A stretch of 38,657 bases of DNA from Deltaproteobacteria bacterium (lineage in GTDB: Bacteria > Desulfobacterota > Desulfobulbia > Desulfobulbales > Desulfurivibrionaceae): positions 1-38,657 of the forward strand of contig JAPLJH010000047.1 in the NCBI GenBank assembly GCA_026388695.1, in the 5' to 3' direction. Every line of letters starts with the position of its first letter. The first letter of the stretch is position 1. This document shows, piece by piece, positions 17,881 through 25,234 of the stretch. The notes under the pieces were generated by a model. The model did no database searches and was not told where the DNA came from. It saw nothing but the letters and a program-made list of their open reading frames with translations. Position numbers and translations under genes: made by a program.

Positions 17881-18078
17881 TTAAGATAGTTCCAGGGGCA
17901 TGGGCCCCTCGATTTTCAGGGAAAAAATCGCGATCATGGCGGGCAGGGCGGCAAAAGGACCCATGAGCAGTGAGAGGACAAAGGAGCTGACAAACCAGCA
18001 GGTTTCGGCTAGCTTGCCAGAGGCCGCGACAACAACCGGGGCTGTTCCTTTTTTTTCGCTGCAGAGTGTTTTTTTCAT
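17881..18078 (-). CDS. Small one- or two-helix membrane protein
   Basis: A 65-residue protein, not assignable to a family. An excellent ribosome site (GGAGGTCGGCC) precedes the ATG at 18078. The N-terminus is basic (MKKTLCSEKKG), and a hydrophobic stretch from about 25 to 58 includes SSFVLSLLMGPFAALPAMIA, long enough for one or two helices. It is 15 bases upstream of the MerR gene, so it is the first gene of that transcript. It may be the regulator's target or partner. It could also be a small stress- or metal-linked membrane peptide. Confidence 0.6.
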   Translation of the reverse strand: MKKTLCSEKKGTAPVVVAASGKLAETCWFVSSFVLSLLMGPFAALPAMIAIFSLKIEGPMPLELS

Positions 18079-18377
18079 GGCCGACCTCCTGTCCCGGATG
18101 TCATGGGCGGCGCAGAATCATTTCATGCCCCGCTTTACTTTGGTATATACGCAAGGGCCATGCCAGAAGAGGCGAAATGGAAGAACATGGGAAGAGCCAG
18201 GATAATTTTTTTCACATAAAAACAGGCATATGCAAATCATGAAAAAATTATTTACATGGAAACATATAGCTGTATAACGAAATTAATCAGCCGCAAACAG
18301 GCTAACAATGAGCCCAACACCTGCCCGGGATGGATCATGTTGCGCCCAAAATACCCCTCCCGTTTTACTCCTAGAAC
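18079..18377. other. Divergent intergenic region, AT-rich
   Basis: 299 bases between the MerR-operon start (minus strand) and the YkgJ gene (plus strand). The middle (about 18200-18290) is AT-rich, with tracts of A and T, and should hold promoters for both directions. No gene or recognised RNA was found. I could not define a MerR operator with confidence. Confidence 0.4.
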
Positions 18378-19070
18378 ATGACAGATACCAAACATTGCAA
18401 ACAATGCGGCACCTGTTGCCGAAAAGGCGGACCAGCCCTGAGCCGGGAGGATCTTGCCCTTATCCGCCAAGGCCATATCCGGCACGATCAGCTGGTCACC
18501 ATCCGGCAAGGGGAACTAGGGTACAACCCAGCCACCGCTAGGCTTGAGCCGGTGCCTATGGAATTGCTCAAGATCCGGGGACAGGGGAGTGGCTGGACCT
18601 GCCTGTTTTTTGCCGAAGCAGGCAACGCCTGCACCATCTATGCGCACCGCCCGGCAACCTGCAGGATTCTCCAGTGCTGGCAGCCCGAGGCGCTCCTGGC
18701 CACCATCTACCAGAATACCCTACGCCGCACCGACCTGATCAACCCCAACGACCCAATCCTTGCGGAGATCGAGCGCCATGAACAGGCCTGTCCTGGCAAG
18801 GAATTTACCGATCTGCTCGCCCAAGCCGACGGACCGGAGAATCTCGCCCGGCTCACCGAGCTGGTGCGCGCCGATCTGGCCATCAGGGCCGATGTTGCCC
18901 AAAAAACAGGGATTTCGCTGGAGATGGAGTTTTTTCTCTTTGGCAGACCGCTGTTCAAACAGCTGGCAGGGTCTGGGGTAGAATGTGTTGCGGAAAACGG
19001 GGGGATTCGTTTGCTGAGGAAACTCCCCTCGCCCACTCGTGGGAGAGGGGCCGGGGGAGAGGGTCAATGA
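18378..19070 (+). CDS. YkgJ-family Cys-cluster (putative Fe-S or zinc) protein
   Basis: A protein of 230 residues. It starts with KHCKQCGTCCRKGGPAL, the CxxCGxCC signature of the YkgJ/UPF0153 family, and has further cysteines in the YAHRPATCRILQC segment (about 95-106), giving a likely metal cluster. The family's function is unknown. The C-terminus is odd: the last residues (PSPTRGRGAGGEGQ) are encoded by a 42-base repeat that borders the next gene, so the natural end has probably been replaced by an insertion. Its TGA overlaps the ATG of the DUF559 gene (ATGA). No close operon partner precedes it. Confidence 0.82.
   Translation: MTDTKHCKQCGTCCRKGGPALSREDLALIRQGHIRHDQLVTIRQGELGYNPATARLEPVPMELLKIRGQGSGWTCLFFAEAGNACTIYAHRPATCRILQCWQPEALLATIYQNTLRRTDLINPNDPILAEIERHEQACPGKEFTDLLAQADGPENLARLTELVRADLAIRADVAQKTGISLEMEFFLFGRPLFKQLAGSGVECVAENGGIRLLRKLPSPTRGRGAGGEGQ
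19023..19064. repeat. Left 42-base inverted repeat of the DUF559 cassette
   Basis: Copy beginning CTCCCCTCGCCCACTCGTGG and ending GGGGGAGAGGGT. It is inverted relative to 19400-19441 with one mismatch in 42 bases (the base after GAGAGGGGC). It contains an internal dyad (CCCAC/GTGGG). It encodes the last residues of the YkgJ protein and lies two bases before the DUF559 ATG. Confidence 0.92.
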
Positions 19071-19444
19071 CCGCTGAAAAAGTGCTCCTCAATGCCAAGA
19101 AACTACGCGCCAACCAAACGGAAGCGGAACAGCGTCTGTGGTATCACCTGCGGGCACATCGTTTCATGGCTTTGAAATTCAAGCGGCAAAAACCCATGGG
19201 TCGCTATATCGTGGACTTTGTCTGCGTGGAACGGCAGTTGATTATTGAGATCGATGGCGGGCAACATGCCGAACAGGCGGGGTATGACCGGCATCGGGAC
19301 GCGTGGTTGCGTGACCAAGGCTATACGGTATTGCGTTTTTGGAACCACGAAGTCATGCAACAGTTGGAAGGGGTGCTGGAACAGATACGGAGTACTCTCA
19401 CCCTCTCCCCCAGCCCCTCTCCCACGAGTGGGCGAGGGGAGTAG
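19067..19444 (+). CDS. DUF559 protein, Vsr-like restriction-endonuclease fold
   Basis: A protein of 125 residues with the DUF559 pattern: LRANQTEAEQRLWYHLRAHR, then FKRQKPMGRYIVDFVC, then IIEIDGGQHAEQ, and near the end GYTVLRFWNHEV. The Asp in IVDF, the Glu in IEIDGGQ and the following Gln/His match the catalytic core of Vsr/type-II-like nucleases. The start at 19067 (MTAEK) fits the family; the upstream frame to 18983 is only the repeat. The repeat at the right end codes its last residues (LSPSPSPTSGRGE). The gene fills almost exactly the space between two inverted repeats, as in a mobile or amplified cassette. It overlaps the YkgJ stop. Its biological target is not known. Confidence 0.88.
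   Translation: MTAEKVLLNAKKLRANQTEAEQRLWYHLRAHRFMALKFKRQKPMGRYIVDFVCVERQLIIEIDGGQHAEQAGYDRHRDAWLRDQGYTVLRFWNHEVMQQLEGVLEQIRSTLTLSPSPSPTSGRGE
19400..19441. repeat. Right 42-base inverted repeat of the DUF559 cassette
   Basis: ACCCTCTCCCCCAGCCCCTC at its start, ending GGCGAGGGGAG. Its reverse complement equals 19023-19064 apart from one base. It overlaps the 3' end of the DUF559 gene, whose TAG lies at 19442-19444 just outside. Confidence 0.92.
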
Positions 19445-19469
19445 GACCACGGCCCGAGCAACCAGGCCC

Positions 19470-20165
19470 TTACTTCACCTCACGCACCATGATCTCTTCG
19501 GACCAGTCGTTGTGCTCAAACTGCTCATGGTCCGGCTTGGGCGGTTTTTCCTCGGTCAGCCTCTGCTTCACCCACTTGAGCACCTGCTCGAACTCGGCGG
19601 CCATCTCGGCCATGGCGCGGCCCCGGTGACTCACCTTGTTTTTCTCCTCCATGGTCAGTTCGGCAAAGGTCTTGCCCAACTCCGGATAGAAAAAAATCGG
19701 ATCGTAGCCAAATCCATCATCGCCTCGGGGTGCGGTGAGCAGCTCGCCTTCGCAGGTTCCTTCGTAGGTCAGGGCCGGACCGCTGGGCACGGCGATGGAG
19801 ATGACACAGTGGAAGGCTGCCTTGCGGTTGGCCACCCCTTCCATGTCCTTGAGTAGCTTGGCGGTGTTCTCCACATCGCGGGCCTTTTCCCCGGCATAGC
19901 GGGCGGAATAGACCCCGGGCGCGCCATCCAGGGCCTCGACCGCCAGCCCGGAATCATCGGCAATGCAGGGCAGCCCCAAAACCTTAGCGGTAAAGTGCGC
20001 CTTTTTGTAGGCATTGTCGTCAAAGGTTGCGCCGTCCTCAACCACCTCGGGGATGGGACCAAAATCGGCCAGGCTTCGGATCTCCACCGGGAAATCCTTG
20101 AGCAGCTCCTTAAACTCCTTGAGTTTGCCCTTATTTGTCGTGGCCAGCACCAATATATTGAACAT
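19470..20165 (-). CDS. rdgB: RdgB/HAM1-type XTP/dITP pyrophosphatase
   Basis: House-cleaning enzyme that hydrolyses non-canonical purine nucleoside triphosphates (XTP, dITP, ITP) to monophosphates. 231 residues. It opens with LATTNKGKLKEFKELL, the substrate phosphate loop, then has DDSGLAVEALDGAPGVYSAR and GFGYDPIFF, and SHRGRA near the end, all conserved in HAM1. It is about 30 residues longer than usual, with an acidic tail (KPDHEQFEHNDWSEE). AGGAGAAAAAATC precedes the start at 20165. It converges on the DUF559 cassette with 25 bases between. Confidence 0.95.
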   Translation of the reverse strand: MFNILVLATTNKGKLKEFKELLKDFPVEIRSLADFGPIPEVVEDGATFDDNAYKKAHFTAKVLGLPCIADDSGLAVEALDGAPGVYSARYAGEKARDVENTAKLLKDMEGVANRKAAFHCVISIAVPSGPALTYEGTCEGELLTAPRGDDGFGYDPIFFYPELGKTFAELTMEEKNKVSHRGRAMAEMAAEFEQVLKWVKQRLTEEKPPKPDHEQFEHNDWSEEIMVREVK

Positions 20166-20283
20166 GATTTTTTCTCCTCTGGATTCAGGCTGCGTTGCGG
20201 TGACACAATGCTCATTTACCCGTATCCCCGTCGGAAGTCAAGACCGGGCCAGCCCCTGATTTTCCGCAGAAAATTTACGGCCC

Positions 20284-20297
20284 TTGACCTGGGTCAA
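20284..20297. promoter_or_regulatory. FNR/HcpR-like operator of the siroheme protein gene
   Basis: TTGACCTGGGTCAA, extended to CCTTGACC-TG-GGTCAAGG (20282-20299). A -10-like TAGATT lies at 20320-20325, which puts the palindrome centre about 41 bases before the predicted start: a class II activator position. It is the same TTGAC-N4-GTCAA pattern as at nrfH and the NIT chemoreceptor. Confidence 0.7.
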
Positions 20298-20356
20298 GGT
20301 TTTCACGGACAATGTGGGATAGATTGCCAAAGAATCTCAACTCAGGAGGACGCCCC

Positions 20357-20989
20357 ATGTCAGACCAGCATCCCAAGACCTACAACATTCTCCCCGGCCC
20401 GAAAATGGGCCTTGTCACCCCAGACTATCTCGAAGCCGTTGTTGCGGCGGTGCGCACCCACAACATCCCTCTGCTCAAGCTCACCTCGGCCCAACGGATC
20501 GCCATCGGCGGTCACACCCCCGAGGCGGCTGCTGCCATCTGGCAGGATTTCGGCCAGGCCGAAGGCCCAAAAAAACCGGTGGGCATCCACTACATCCAGG
20601 CCTGCCCCGGCGTGCACTGGTGCAAGTTCGGCCGCCAGGACTCCCCGGCCCTGGGCAAGAAGCTGGAGGCCCTGATGACCATCCCGCTCCCCGCTAAGAC
20701 CAAGGTCGGGGTTTCCGGCTGCTCCATGAACTGCTGCGAGGGGTTTGTCCGCGATATCGGGGTATTCGGCAAGAAGAACGGCTGGACCCTGATCTTTGGC
20801 GGCAACGGCGGCGGGCTGCCGAGAATCGGCGACATCATCGCCCAGGATTTGGATGATGATGCGGTGGTGGCCCTGGCGGAAAAATGCCTCCGCCATTACG
20901 CGGCCAACGCCCGCAAGCTGGAACGCACCGCCCGCTTCATGGAACGCACCGACTTGGAAAAATTCAAGGAAGCGGTGCTGGGCAAATAG
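20357..20989 (+). CDS. Small siroheme/4Fe-4S sulfite-nitrite reductase-like protein
   Basis: A single-domain nitrite/sulfite-reductase-like hemoprotein of 210 residues. The start at 20357 follows an AGGAGGA site; an earlier in-frame ATG at 20312 lacks one. The siroheme-4Fe-4S signature is complete: CPGVHWC (Cys83, Cys89) and GCSMNCC (Cys122, Cys126). Its length matches the low-molecular-weight assimilatory-type sulfite reductase (P590) of Desulfovibrio vulgaris and its relatives, which reduces sulfite and may also act on nitrite. It is much smaller than CysI or NirB. Electron donor and true substrate are unknown. The FNR/HcpR-like palindrome upstream suggests nitrite- or NO-linked control, which favours nitrite detoxification. 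It is not part of a dsr operon. Confidence 0.9.
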   Translation: MSDQHPKTYNILPGPKMGLVTPDYLEAVVAAVRTHNIPLLKLTSAQRIAIGGHTPEAAAAIWQDFGQAEGPKKPVGIHYIQACPGVHWCKFGRQDSPALGKKLEALMTIPLPAKTKVGVSGCSMNCCEGFVRDIGVFGKKNGWTLIFGGNGGGLPRIGDIIAQDLDDDAVVALAEKCLRHYAANARKLERTARFMERTDLEKFKEAVLGK

Positions 20990-20997
20990 CCGTTACG

Positions 20998-22308
20998 CTA
21001 GAACCAGAGGTTGCAGACCGAAACCGCCGCAATAAGCCCGGCGGTTTCGCCGCAGAGCGCGGCGGGCAGGGCGTGGCGTGTGCGCCGGATACCGATGGCG
21101 CCAAAGTAGACGGCCAGCACGTAGAGGGTGGTTTCGCTGGAACCCTGGATCACAGAAACCATGGCGGAAAGCAGGCTGTCCGGCGATTGCTGGATGATCT
21201 CGCTCATGAAGGCAAAGGAACCGCTACCGGACAGGGGCCGCAACAGGCCCATGGCCAAGGCCTCGGCCGGCATGCCCACCGCCGAGGTCAGGGGCGAGAG
21301 CACGGCAACCAGAATATCCATGGCCCCGCTGGCCCGGAACATGCCGATGGCGACAAAGATCGCCACCATGAAGGGAATGATCCGCATGGCCGTAGTAAAA
21401 CCTTCCTTGGCCCCGTCGGTGATGGTTTCATAGATCCGCACCCCCCGCAGATAGCCAAAGATCAGCAGCCCGGAAATCAGGGCTGGAATCAGCCAACTGG
21501 ACAGGCTGTTGAGGCTGGCCGCAGAAAAGGCCAACGGCTCCGTCGCACTACTCAACTGATACGCCGCCCCCCCCGCAAAAACAGTAACCAGCAGCCAGAT
21601 AAACCATTTCCCGGTCGTGCTCGGCGGGAACAGCTCCGGTTCGGCGCACTCTACCTCGATCTCTGATTCGCTTGCCTCATGGGTTTGCGGCACCACGACC
21701 GGTTCCTCCTGTCCGCTGTTTCTCCGGGCCAGCATCTTGGCTGCCACGATGGCCACGATGGTGGAGCAGGTGGTGGCGATAAGCGAAGGAATAAAGATGG
21801 CGGCCGGGCTTGTTGCGCCCGCAGCGGCTCGGATGGTGATCACTCCAAGGGGCAGCAGGGTGACGCTGGAGGTGTTGATCGCCAGGAACAGGCACATGGC
21901 GTTGGTGGCCGTGCCTTTTTCCGGGGCGAGCTTGTCCAGCTCCTGCATGGCCTTAATCCCCATGGGCGTAGCCGCATTGCCCAAGCCCAGGGCGTTGGCT
22001 GCCATGTTCATGATCATGGCGCTCATGGCCGGATGGTCGTGGGGCACGTCGGGAAACAACCGGACCATCAGGGGCCGCACCCACCGGGCGACAATGCGCA
22101 TCAACCCTCCGGCCTCGGCCACTTTCATGATCCCCAGCCAGAGGGCCATGGGCCCGATCAGGCCGATGGCCAGGACCACCGCATCCTTGGCCGACTCGAA
22201 CGAAGCCTTGGTCAGGGCGTCCATCCGGTTGGTGTAGGCGGCTGTCACCGTGGCCAGCACGACCAGGCTCAGCCAGATGATATTGATAACCGAGGCTTTC
22301 TCTTTCAT
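20998..22308 (-). CDS. SpmA-SpmB fusion, nucleoside-recognition (Gate) membrane protein
   Basis: Integral membrane protein of 436 residues. Residues 1-200 correspond to SpmA, with the core NMAANALGLGNAATPMGIKAM; after a charged linker (about 200-230), residues 240-436 correspond to SpmB, with LRPLSGSGSFAFMSE and IQGSSETTLYVLAVYFG. In Bacillus spmA and spmB are separate genes for spore-core dehydration; in Gram-negatives they are often fused. Each half carries a Gate/nucleoside-recognition fold, so a transport role is likely but the substrate is unknown. The bacterium is not expected to sporulate, so the role must differ. An AGGGAGAAG site precedes the start. Confidence 0.9.
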   Translation of the reverse strand: MKEKASVINIIWLSLVVLATVTAAYTNRMDALTKASFESAKDAVVLAIGLIGPMALWLGIMKVAEAGGLMRIVARWVRPLMVRLFPDVPHDHPAMSAMIMNMAANALGLGNAATPMGIKAMQELDKLAPEKGTATNAMCLFLAINTSSVTLLPLGVITIRAAAGATSPAAIFIPSLIATTCSTIVAIVAAKMLARRNSGQEEPVVVPQTHEASESEIEVECAEPELFPPSTTGKWFIWLLVTVFAGGAAYQLSSATEPLAFSAASLNSLSSWLIPALISGLLIFGYLRGVRIYETITDGAKEGFTTAMRIIPFMVAIFVAIGMFRASGAMDILVAVLSPLTSAVGMPAEALAMGLLRPLSGSGSFAFMSEIIQQSPDSLLSAMVSVIQGSSETTLYVLAVYFGAIGIRRTRHALPAALCGETAGLIAAVSVCNLWF

Positions 22309-22480
22309 ATCTTCTCCCTTCTGCTTTACGCAAAAAACAAGGTACTCAAAACCCCAGCCAAAAAGCCAGGCTTTCTTTTTTCATTTTCACAAGGCTCCCG
22401 GCTCCATTGCGGAATCCTGCGCCACCGATGCACCCCTGCCTTTTCCTCGCTAAAAATCACCCACCCCTCGCCTCTTTCGC

Positions 22481-22510
22481 TTGCCAGAGTTGCTGAGGAA
22501 AATGTACAAG
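22481..22510 (+). promoter_or_regulatory. Predicted promoter of the first TonB-receptor gene
   Basis: TTGCCA (22481-22486), an 18-base gap and TACAAG (22505-22510). Ten bases spanning the -35 box (CGCTTGCCAG, 22479-22488) are identical to those before the second receptor gene (25150-25159), and both lie 80-90 bases ahead of the start codon. Confidence 0.4.
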
Positions 22511-22570
22511 AAAAGTATCACTATCGATTCATGTTGCCCCCACTTCCAACCTCAGCGAGGCAAATGCGAG

Positions 22571-24541
22571 ATGGCTACTCATTCCAGCATCCCCTTAACC
22601 GTCGGATTAATCCTTGCCCTCGCTTTGCCTGCCCAGGCAGATACCGAACTGGCCGCGTTAAACCTGGAGCAGTTACTCGAAACCACGGTGACCAGCGCCT
22701 CAAAGTACGAACAGAAACAATCCGAGGTGGCCGCCTCGGTCAGCATCATCACCCGCGACGAGATCAAGGCCTTCGGCTGGCGCACCCTGGATCAGGCCCT
22801 GGCCAGCCTGCCCGGCATTCACACCACCTACGACCGGCAATACTCCTACCTGGGCGCCCGGGGTTTCGGCCTGCCCGGAGATTTTAACACCCGGGTGCTG
22901 CTGGCCATCAACGGCAATCGCGTGAATGATTTGGTATACGACAGCGCCGCTTTCGGCCGCGATTTTCCGCTGGATATGGACCTGATCGAGCGCATCGAGT
23001 TCGTTGCCGGGCCGGGCGGCGCGGTCTACGGTCAGAACGCCATGTTCGGGGTGGTCAACGTGATCACCCGCACCGGGGCACAGGTTGACGGGGGCGAGCT
23101 GTCCGCTGGCTGGCAAAGCCCCCAATCGCTGGGGGAAGGACGCATCAGTTGGGGCAAGCTGCTGAACAACGGCGTCGATGTGCTGGTGTCCGCCTCGGGC
23201 ATGCACGCACGGGGCGAGGATCTGCTCATGGACTTTTCGGGCGCTGGCTCCGGGGAGAGCCTTGTGGTCGGCCAGGATGGCGAAAAGGACAAGGAATTTT
23301 TTACCCGTGTCGGCCGCGGCCCCTGGGCCATGGATTTCGCCTACGGCAATCGGCGCAAGGATGACCCCACGGCAGTCTTTTTCTCCGATGCCCCGCCATC
23401 CGGGCAGTATCAGCGCGATGCCTATACGCTGACGCAACTGCATTATCAGGAGAACTTCATCGGCAACTCGCTCAATGTGCTGGGTCGCCTGTTCCTGGGC
23501 CAGCAACGCTATGACGGCCTCTTCACCTACACAGGCGCGCCCAATTACGCCACCGGCGCCAGTAACTGGCGTGGCGGTGAGCTGCGCTCGCTGTACTCGG
23601 GGTTCACCGATCACAAGTTCATGCTGGGGCTGGAATACCAGGACAATGCCCGCATCGACCAGACCAACGATGACCGCACCACCCCTGGCCTGGACACCGA
23701 AATCAAGGATTCTGGATATCGCGCCGGGGTCTATGCCCAGGACGAATGGCGCCTCTGCGACGCCTGGTCGGCCACCCTGGGCCTGCGGATGGACCGCAAC
23801 GATATCACCGGCACCAAACTGAGCCCGCGCGCGGGACTGATCTGGCAAACCACCCCTGCAACCACGCTTAAAGCCCTGTACGGCCAAGCCCATCGCGCCC
23901 CAAATGCCTATGAACGGATCTACGACGATAATGGCGTATCGCAGGTTGCCAATCCCTCTCTCAAGGGCGAAACCATCGACACTCTGGAGCTGGTCATGGA
24001 TCACCGGCTGGCCCGCGATTTCAGCGTGCGCGCCTCGATCTACCAGTGGATCATGCAGGATATCATAACCCTGGGTCTCGACCCGATCAGCGGTCTATCG
24101 CAATACCAGTCCGGCAACAAGATCAAGGCCGACGGGGTGGAGCTGTCCGCCGACAAACGCTGGGACTGGGGCGGTCGCGCCCGCGGCAGTGTGTCGTATC
24201 AGGAGATCGCTTATACCGACGGCACCGATTTGCCCAATGCCCCGCAATGGCTGGGCAAGCTCCTTTTCTCCAGCCCCCTGCCGTGGGAGGGTCTGCGTTT
24301 GGGCTACGAACTCCAGTACGATGCAAGCCGCAAGGCCCTCGATAATTCTTCCCTCGACGGCTACTGGCTTTCCCACCTGACCTTGCTTGCCGACAAGTGG
24401 GTCACGGGGATGGAGGTATCCCTGGGGCTGCGCAATCTGTTCAACCAGCACTACCAGCACCCTGGCGCCGACACCAACTGGCAAACCCGTCTGGATCAAG
24501 ACGGGAGAAGCGCCTGGCTTAAAATGGATTACCGATTCTAA
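22571..24541 (+). CDS. TonB-dependent outer-membrane receptor (first of two)
   Basis: Outer-membrane beta-barrel transporter of 656 residues that imports a ligand using TonB energy. The start at 22571 gives a clear signal peptide (MATHSSIPLTVGLILALALP, cut near AQA). Mature residues open with LEQLLETTVTSASKYEQ, then a plug domain (about 30-150) with VSIITRDEIKAFG, PGIHTTYDRQYS and the typical RIEFVAGPGGAVYGQNAM. The barrel ends in WLKMDYRF, with the C-terminal aromatic residue needed for assembly. No clear TonB box is visible. The ligand is unknown; the type is a short TonB receptor (siderophore, corrinoid or oligomer). The ribosome site is weak. Its stop overlaps the next ATG (TAATG), so it is coupled to a yfiR-like gene. 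Confidence 0.9.
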   Translation: MATHSSIPLTVGLILALALPAQADTELAALNLEQLLETTVTSASKYEQKQSEVAASVSIITRDEIKAFGWRTLDQALASLPGIHTTYDRQYSYLGARGFGLPGDFNTRVLLAINGNRVNDLVYDSAAFGRDFPLDMDLIERIEFVAGPGGAVYGQNAMFGVVNVITRTGAQVDGGELSAGWQSPQSLGEGRISWGKLLNNGVDVLVSASGMHARGEDLLMDFSGAGSGESLVVGQDGEKDKEFFTRVGRGPWAMDFAYGNRRKDDPTAVFFSDAPPSGQYQRDAYTLTQLHYQENFIGNSLNVLGRLFLGQQRYDGLFTYTGAPNYATGASNWRGGELRSLYSGFTDHKFMLGLEYQDNARIDQTNDDRTTPGLDTEIKDSGYRAGVYAQDEWRLCDAWSATLGLRMDRNDITGTKLSPRAGLIWQTTPATTLKALYGQAHRAPNAYERIYDDNGVSQVANPSLKGETIDTLELVMDHRLARDFSVRASIYQWIMQDIITLGLDPISGLSQYQSGNKIKADGVELSADKRWDWGGRARGSVSYQEIAYTDGTDLPNAPQWLGKLLFSSPLPWEGLRLGYELQYDASRKALDNSSLDGYWLSHLTLLADKWVTGMEVSLGLRNLFNQHYQHPGADTNWQTRLDQDGRSAWLKMDYRF

Positions 24542-25107
24542 TGTCTTCCTGTCGCCATCATTTTTCCGGCTGGTTTAAGGCTGGGAGAAAAACAGGGTTT
24601 CGCCTCCTTTTCTGGGTGCTTGGCTTGCTGTGCGGCCCGTCGCTGGCGCACGCCGAGACTCTGGCCGAGTATCAGATCAAGGCGGCCTTCCTGTATAACT
24701 TCCTGGCGTTCACCGAGTGGCCTGCGGAAGTGGGGACCACCATCAATCTGTGCGTCTATGGCCCAGACCCCTTCGGCGAGAACCTGGACAAAATGCAGGG
24801 CAAGAGCCTCGGCGCCCGCAGCCTGGCGGTGAAGCGCATCAACAGCGTGGATGGCTTGCAAAGCTGCCAGGTCGTGTTCATCACCCACCCGGTGATTGGC
24901 AACCTCCGCCGCGTACTCGACAACCTGAGCGATAGGCCGGTGCTGACCGTGGCCGATTCGCAAGACGCCGCGCTCCAAGGCGTCGCCCTCAACATGAGCA
25001 TGGACCAGAACAAGGTGACCTTCGAGGCCAATCTGGCAGCCGCCCGCAGCAATAAAGTGAATCTCAGCTCCAAGCTGCTGCGCCTGGCTACCAAGGTGAT
25101 CCAATAA
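24541..25107 (+). CDS. YfiR-family periplasmic protein (first of two)
   Basis: Exported protein of 188 residues in the YfiR/DUF4154 family. A signal peptide (about 1-40, ending SLAHA) leads to the family core: EYQIKAAFLYNFLAFTEWP, then CVYGPDPFG, GKSLGARSLAVKRI, and C-terminal NLSSKLLRLATKV. In Pseudomonas YfiR binds the periplasmic part of YfiN and represses it; loss or removal activates the receptor. Here the gene overlaps the stop of a TonB receptor, which suggests the protein senses or follows that receptor's state. The disulfide-forming cysteines of Pseudomonas YfiR are not clearly conserved. A second copy follows the second receptor. Confidence 0.88.
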   Translation: MSSCRHHFSGWFKAGRKTGFRLLFWVLGLLCGPSLAHAETLAEYQIKAAFLYNFLAFTEWPAEVGTTINLCVYGPDPFGENLDKMQGKSLGARSLAVKRINSVDGLQSCQVVFITHPVIGNLRRVLDNLSDRPVLTVADSQDAALQGVALNMSMDQNKVTFEANLAAARSNKVNLSSKLLRLATKVIQ

Positions 25108-25151
25108 AACCATCAACGCACATCCCCTTGCGCCGAGCATCTTTCTCCCGC

Positions 25152-25180
25152 TTGCCAGGACTACGGGAAAAGAGTAGAAT
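25152..25180 (+). promoter_or_regulatory. Predicted sigma70 promoter of the second receptor gene
   Basis: TTGCCA (25152-25157), a 17-base gap and TAGAAT (25175-25180), each five of six against consensus. It lies in the 127-base gap after the first yfiR gene, so the second receptor, second yfiR and kinase can be expressed as a separate unit. The -35 region shares CGCTTGCCAG with the first receptor's promoter. Confidence 0.6.
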
Positions 25181-25234
25181 TTTATTATTGCTTCCACAAG
25201 ACATAGCCGCAGAGCCAAAAAGAGAGGTATAGCC

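Noticed and set aside
19023..19441. Calling the DUF559 cassette an insertion sequence
   Set aside because: No transposase and no target duplication seen; only inverted repeats.
22700..24004. 434-residue frame antisense to the first TonB receptor
   Set aside because: Receptor gene is firm on the plus strand; the antisense frame has no motif.
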